NCBI GenBank assembly: GCA_937874275.1
Contig: CALNAU010000010.1
Coordinates: forward strand, 1 to 8,974
From: an uncultured Clostridia bacterium
Lineage (GTDB): Bacteria > Bacillota > Clostridia > Christensenellales > Aristaeellaceae
DNA length: 8,974 nucleotides
Reading direction: 5' to 3'
Shown here: one piece after another, positions 6,726 to 8,974 of the stretch
Numbering within the stretch: the first letter of the stretch is position 1
Layout: each line of letters opens with the position of its first letter
Translations under genes and position numbers: made by a program
Notes under the pieces: generated by a model
What the model saw: the letters and a program-made list of their open reading frames with translations, nothing else
What the model was told of the DNA's origin: nothing
The model's database searches: none

Positions 6726-8181
6726 CATCACTGTGGTTACGCTGGGCCCCGGCGCCCGTGAACACCTGACCCTGGGCGCGGTGGACGCTCTGCGCCAAGG
6801 GGGTCGCATCGTGCTGCGCACCAAGCGTCACGGCGCGGCTGGCTACCTGGCTGAGCAGGGTCTGCCCTTTGTGACGCTGGACAGCCTGTACGACGCCAGT
6901 GAGGACTTTGATACCCTGGCGCTACGCGCCGCGCAGGAGGTGCTGCGCATGGCCGCGGCAGGCCCGCTGTGCTACGGCGTGGCCGACCCCGGCAATGATG
7001 AGAGCGTGCGCCGCCTGCTGCACATGGCAGCGGATAACGTGTCCATTCTGCCCGGCGTCACGCTGGAGGCGCCGCTGCTGGCCGCCCGGCCTACCGAGAA
7101 GCCGCTGCTAATCAGCAATGCCGCGGGCCTAACGGTGCTGGATGGGCAGCGCCCGCTGTGCATCACCGAGATTGACAGCCAGGCCCTGGCCGGCACATGC
7201 AAATTGCAGCTGATGGAGCACTATGACCCCGACTGCACGCTGTACTTCTTCCCGCCGGGGGAGGGCGGCAAGCGCCAGATGACCCGCACCACCTTGGAGG
7301 AGCTGGACCGTCAGCCCCGGTACGACCATACCTGCGGCGCGCTGCTGCTGCCGGGCAAGCCCTTTGAGAAGGAGCGCTACGACCTGCAGGACGTGGTGAA
7401 CCTGATGGCGCATCTGCGCGCCCCGGGTGGCTGCCCGTGGGACCGGGCGCAGACGCACCGCAGTTTGGCAAGATACTTAGTGGAGGAGGCCAACGAGGCT
7501 GCCCATGCCATTGCCCAGGAGGATTGGGAGGCCGTGGCCGACGAGCTGGGCGACGTGCTGCTGCAGGTGGTGTTCCACGCCTCCGTGGGCGAGGAATACG
7601 GCACCATGACCTTGGGCGACATCACCACCGCCATCTGCCGCAAGATGATCAAGCGCCATACGCATATCTTCGGCGGCCAGGCGCTGGAAACGCCCGAGCA
7701 GGTGAGCGACAGCTGGGAGAAAATCAAGGCCAAGGAACGCGGCAATCAGACCCCGGCGCAGAAGATGCGCAGCCTGCCCGCCTCCCTGCCGCCGCTGCTG
7801 CGTGCCCTCAAGGTGCAGGAGGCCGCCGCCAAGGTGGGCTTCGACTGGCCGGACGCCCACGGCGCGTTGGACAAAGTGCACGAGGAGGCGAATGAGCTGC
7901 TGGCCGAGCTGGACGCAGGCCGCGACACGCGCGACGAGCTGGGCGATTTGTTCTTTGCCGCCGTCAATGCCGCCCGTTTGATGGACACATACCCCGACGA
8001 AGTGGTCAATATCTCCACCGAAAAGTTCATCAACCGTTTCGAACACATGGAAAATGCTATAAAAATGGACCAAAAACCGTTCAAATGCTTGACTTTAGAG
8101 GATTGGGATGTATACTGGGTTCGAAGCAAGCAAGCTGATGAAAGCCTTGCTTTACTCAAAACACAGGAGGAAATAACATGA
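6718..8181 (+). CDS. mazG: YabN-type fusion: tetrapyrrole methylase-like domain + MazG nucleotide pyrophosphohydrolase
   Basis: This is a two-part protein of 487 residues. Residues 1 to about 215 resemble the SAM-dependent tetrapyrrole methylase fold, with GPG at 10-12 and ILPGVTLEAPLLAA at about 110-123. Residues about 225-470 are MazG, which hydrolyses nucleoside triphosphates to monophosphate and pyrophosphate. The first MazG repeat shows LRAPGGCPWDRAQTHRSL (233-250), then E256, E257, E260 and DELGD (275-279). The second shows EEANE (389-393) and DELGD (406-410). Both metal-binding EExxE...DExxD sets are intact. The start is GTG 6718. An in-frame stop at 6709-6711 excludes any earlier start, and AAGGAG (6701-6706) is rather far away (11 nt). 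The methylase part looks divergent where relatives have a G-x-P loop (here YGVADPGNDES, about 86-96), so its enzymatic activity is uncertain. The last about 40 codons are richer in A and T and hold the HU promoter. The gene overlaps HU by 4 nt (ATGA). Confidence 0.93.
   Translation: MHNITVVTLGPGAREHLTLGAVDALRQGGRIVLRTKRHGAAGYLAEQGLPFVTLDSLYDASEDFDTLALRAAQEVLRMAAAGPLCYGVADPGNDESVRRLLHMAADNVSILPGVTLEAPLLAARPTEKPLLISNAAGLTVLDGQRPLCITEIDSQALAGTCKLQLMEHYDPDCTLYFFPPGEGGKRQMTRTTLEELDRQPRYDHTCGALLLPGKPFEKERYDLQDVVNLMAHLRAPGGCPWDRAQTHRSLARYLVEEANEAAHAIAQEDWEAVADELGDVLLQVVFHASVGEEYGTMTLGDITTAICRKMIKRHTHIFGGQALETPEQVSDSWEKIKAKERGNQTPAQKMRSLPASLPPLLRALKVQEAAAKVGFDWPDAHGALDKVHEEANELLAELDAGRDTRDELGDLFFAAVNAARLMDTYPDEVVNISTEKFINRFEHMENAIKMDQKPFKCLTLEDWDVYWVRSKQADESLALLKTQEEIT
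8089..8116 (+). promoter_or_regulatory. predicted sigma-A promoter for HU, inside mazG
   Basis: TTGACT (8089-8094) and TATACT (8111-8116) each match the sigma-A consensus at five of six bases, with a 16-bp spacer. Transcription would start near 8123, giving a leader of about 55 nt before the HU start at 8178. The promoter lies within the last 31 codons of mazG, where base composition turns A/T-rich. It would give HU, usually an abundant protein, its own short transcript ending at the terminator at 8469-8496. Confidence 0.65.
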
Positions 8182-8450
8182 ATAAGTCCGAACTCGTCGC
8201 AGCCGTTCAAAAGGCCACCGAACTCAAGAAAAAGGACGCGGAAGCCGCCGTCGCCGCCTTCGTTGACACCGTCAAGGCCGCCCTCAAGAAGGGTGAAAAG
8301 GTCCAGCTGATTGGCTTTGGCACCTTCGAAGCCAAGAAGCGCCCCGCCCGCACCGCGCGCAACCCCCGCACCGGCGAGGAGATCAAGGTGAAGGCTTCCA
8401 AGGCCCCCACCTTCAAGGCGAGCAAAGCCTTCAAGGACACGCTCAACTAA
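8178..8450 (+). CDS. hup: HU family nucleoid-associated DNA-binding protein
   Basis: This is a histone-like protein that binds and bends DNA as a dimer and compacts the nucleoid. The product is 90 residues, the normal length for the family. The helical dimerisation part is residues 1-40. The signature follows as IGFGTFEAKKRPARTARNP, running into RTGEEI (about 45-69), and contains the DNA-intercalating proline P63 at the tip of the beta arm. Lysine is abundant, as expected. The start is certain: a perfect AGGAGG (8165-8170) lies 7 nt before the ATG. The ATG overlaps the mazG stop codon, so HU may be read both from the operon and from the internal promoter at 8089-8116. HU is preferred over IHF because of the Gram-positive context and sequence. 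Confidence 0.97.
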   Translation: MNKSELVAAVQKATELKKKDAEAAVAAFVDTVKAALKKGEKVQLIGFGTFEAKKRPARTARNPRTGEEIKVKASKAPTFKASKAFKDTLN

Positions 8451-8468
8451 TCTTCTATCGGTATTTGT

Positions 8469-8496
8469 AAAACGGGGTGGATACACCCCGTTTTTT
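8469..8496 (+). terminator. intrinsic terminator after HU
   Basis: CGGGGTG (8473-8479) pairs perfectly with CACCCCG (8484-8490) around the 4-nt loop GATA. The preceding AAAA (8469-8472) extends the pairing into the T-tract, TTTTTT (8491-8496). It lies 19 bp after the HU stop codon and should end both the HU transcript and any operon transcript. The A/T flanks would also let it work weakly in the other direction. Confidence 0.93.
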
Positions 8497-8505
8497 CATC
8501 CTTTT

Positions 8506-8663
8506 ATACTGAACGCTTTCGTAAATGCTTTGATGGATTTGTCTTTTTCCGCACCCGCGTCCCCTCTTTCAGTCAGCGTAGCGCCGCTACGCCTCCTTCC
8601 TTCGGGTTAGCGGGAGCGAAAAAATCCGGCATCCATCTGTGCATTTCCTCATTTGTTCAGTAT
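8506..8663. repeat. 158-bp imperfect palindrome, MITE-like
   Basis: The two halves are reverse complements at about 49 of 77 aligned positions, with one 1-nt gap. Paired blocks in order are: ATACTGAAC (8506-8514) with GTTCAGTAT (8655-8663); AAATGC (8523-8528) with GCATTT (8641-8646); GATGGAT (8532-8538) with ATCCATC (8631-8637); TTTTT (8544-8548) with AAAAA (8620-8624); CCCGC (8554-8558) with GCGGG (8610-8614); and GCGTAGC (8576-8582) with GCTACGC (8586-8592) around the loop GCC. The ends can be read as TA-CTGAAC...GTTCAG-TA, which resembles the TA target duplication of IS630/Tc1-mariner-type elements. It encodes no protein. A dispersed palindromic repeat or a structured RNA are alternatives. 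Its copy number elsewhere cannot be judged from this window. Confidence 0.6.
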
Positions 8664-8682
8664 GGGCAAGATAGAACGTAGT

Positions 8683-8688
8683 GATAAT
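8683..8688 (+). promoter_or_regulatory. possible -10 element for rqcP
   Basis: GATAAT matches the -10 consensus at five of six bases and lies 41 nt before the rqcP start codon. No convincing -35 is found at 16-18 bp; that position overlaps the right end of the palindrome. A promoter is expected here because the HU terminator and the palindrome separate rqcP from upstream transcription, but this assignment is weak. Confidence 0.25.
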
Positions 8689-8729
8689 ACTTTGTTGTGT
8701 GCCCAATTTCCCTGATTAGAAAGGCAGAT

Positions 8730-8974
8730 ATGCGTTTAGATAAGTATTTGAAGGTGTCGCGGCTCATCAAGCGGCGCACCGTGGCCAAGGAGGCCTGCGA
8801 CGGCGGGCGGGTCAGCCTAAATGGCCGCCAGGCAAAGGCCGGCACCGAGGTCAATCCCGGCGATGTGCTGGAAATCCGCTTCGGCAACCGGCTGGGCCGC
8901 TACGAGGTGGTCGCCATTCAGGAGACCGTGCGTAAAGAGTTGGCCGGGGAGATGTACCGCGTGCTCAATGAGGA
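8730..8974 (+). CDS. rqcP: RqcP/YabO-like S4-domain RNA-binding protein (cut by window edge)
   Basis: 81 codons are visible, beginning MRLDKYLKVSRLIKRRTVAK and open at the right edge. This is the S4 RNA-binding fold of the Hsp15/YabO family. In Bacillus the protein, renamed RqcP, works with RqcH on the large ribosomal subunit, adding alanine tails to nascent chains stuck on split ribosomes. Seen in the sequence are the S4 core (about residues 1-55: KYLKVSRLIKRR, GRVSLNGRQAKAG, VNPGDVLEIRFG) and a short tail with MYRVLNE at 75-81. Family members are about 80-90 residues, so only a few codons are probably missing. AAAGG (8720-8724) is 5 nt before the ATG. Its place after the MATE and mazG genes matches yabM-yabN-yabO order. 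In Bacillus the next genes are yabP and yabQ, which cannot be checked here. Confidence 0.93.
   Translation, partial: MRLDKYLKVSRLIKRRTVAKEACDGGRVSLNGRQAKAGTEVNPGDVLEIRFGNRLGRYEVVAIQETVRKELAGEMYRVLNE

Noticed and set aside
8657..8887. 76-codon minus-strand frame over the rqcP start
   Set aside because: It is antisense to the clearly conserved S4-domain gene and has no features of its own.

Overview
The window reads as ordinary chromosomal DNA of a high-GC, Gram-positive (Firmicutes, probably Clostridia) bacterium. All supported genes are on the plus strand. The taxonomic call is an inference. It rests on GyrB having the short form without the Gram-negative insertion, on extended -10 and AGGAGG signals of the Firmicutes type, and on the run SpoVB-type flippase - YabN-type methylase/MazG - HU - RqcP (YabO). 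That run resembles the yabM-yabN-yabO neighbourhood of Bacillus subtilis, with HU inserted as in many Clostridia. The genus cannot be named from the sequence.

Layout. Positions 1-339 are non-coding and clearly less GC-rich than the genes. They end in an imperfect inverted repeat (285-315) and an extended -10 promoter (340-368). That promoter drives gyrB (416-2392) and then gyrA (2521-5076), the two subunits of DNA gyrase. A 128-bp spacer between them carries a perfect GC hairpin. Right after gyrA lies a strong intrinsic-terminator-like hairpin (5084-5120), whose T-rich tail touches the ribosome binding site of the next gene. That gene encodes a MATE/SpoVB-family lipid-linked-glycan flippase (5130-6725). 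It overlaps mazG (6718-8181), which encodes a tetrapyrrole-methylase-like domain fused to two MazG nucleotide pyrophosphohydrolase domains. mazG overlaps the HU gene (8178-8450) by 4 nt. A near-consensus sigma-A promoter (8089-8116) sits inside the 3' end of mazG, and a textbook terminator (8469-8496) follows HU, so HU can be expressed as its own short transcript. After a 279-bp gap, rqcP (8730 onward) runs off the right edge.

The genes deal with DNA topology (gyrase, HU), cell-envelope precursor transport, nucleotide-pool cleaning and ribosome-associated quality control. The least expected structure is a 158-bp imperfect palindrome at 8506-8663, between HU and rqcP. It has identical 9-bp inverted termini, a TA dinucleotide at each end and a central perfect stem, and so looks like a MITE or other dispersed palindromic repeat. 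No new defence or accessory gene system is visible.
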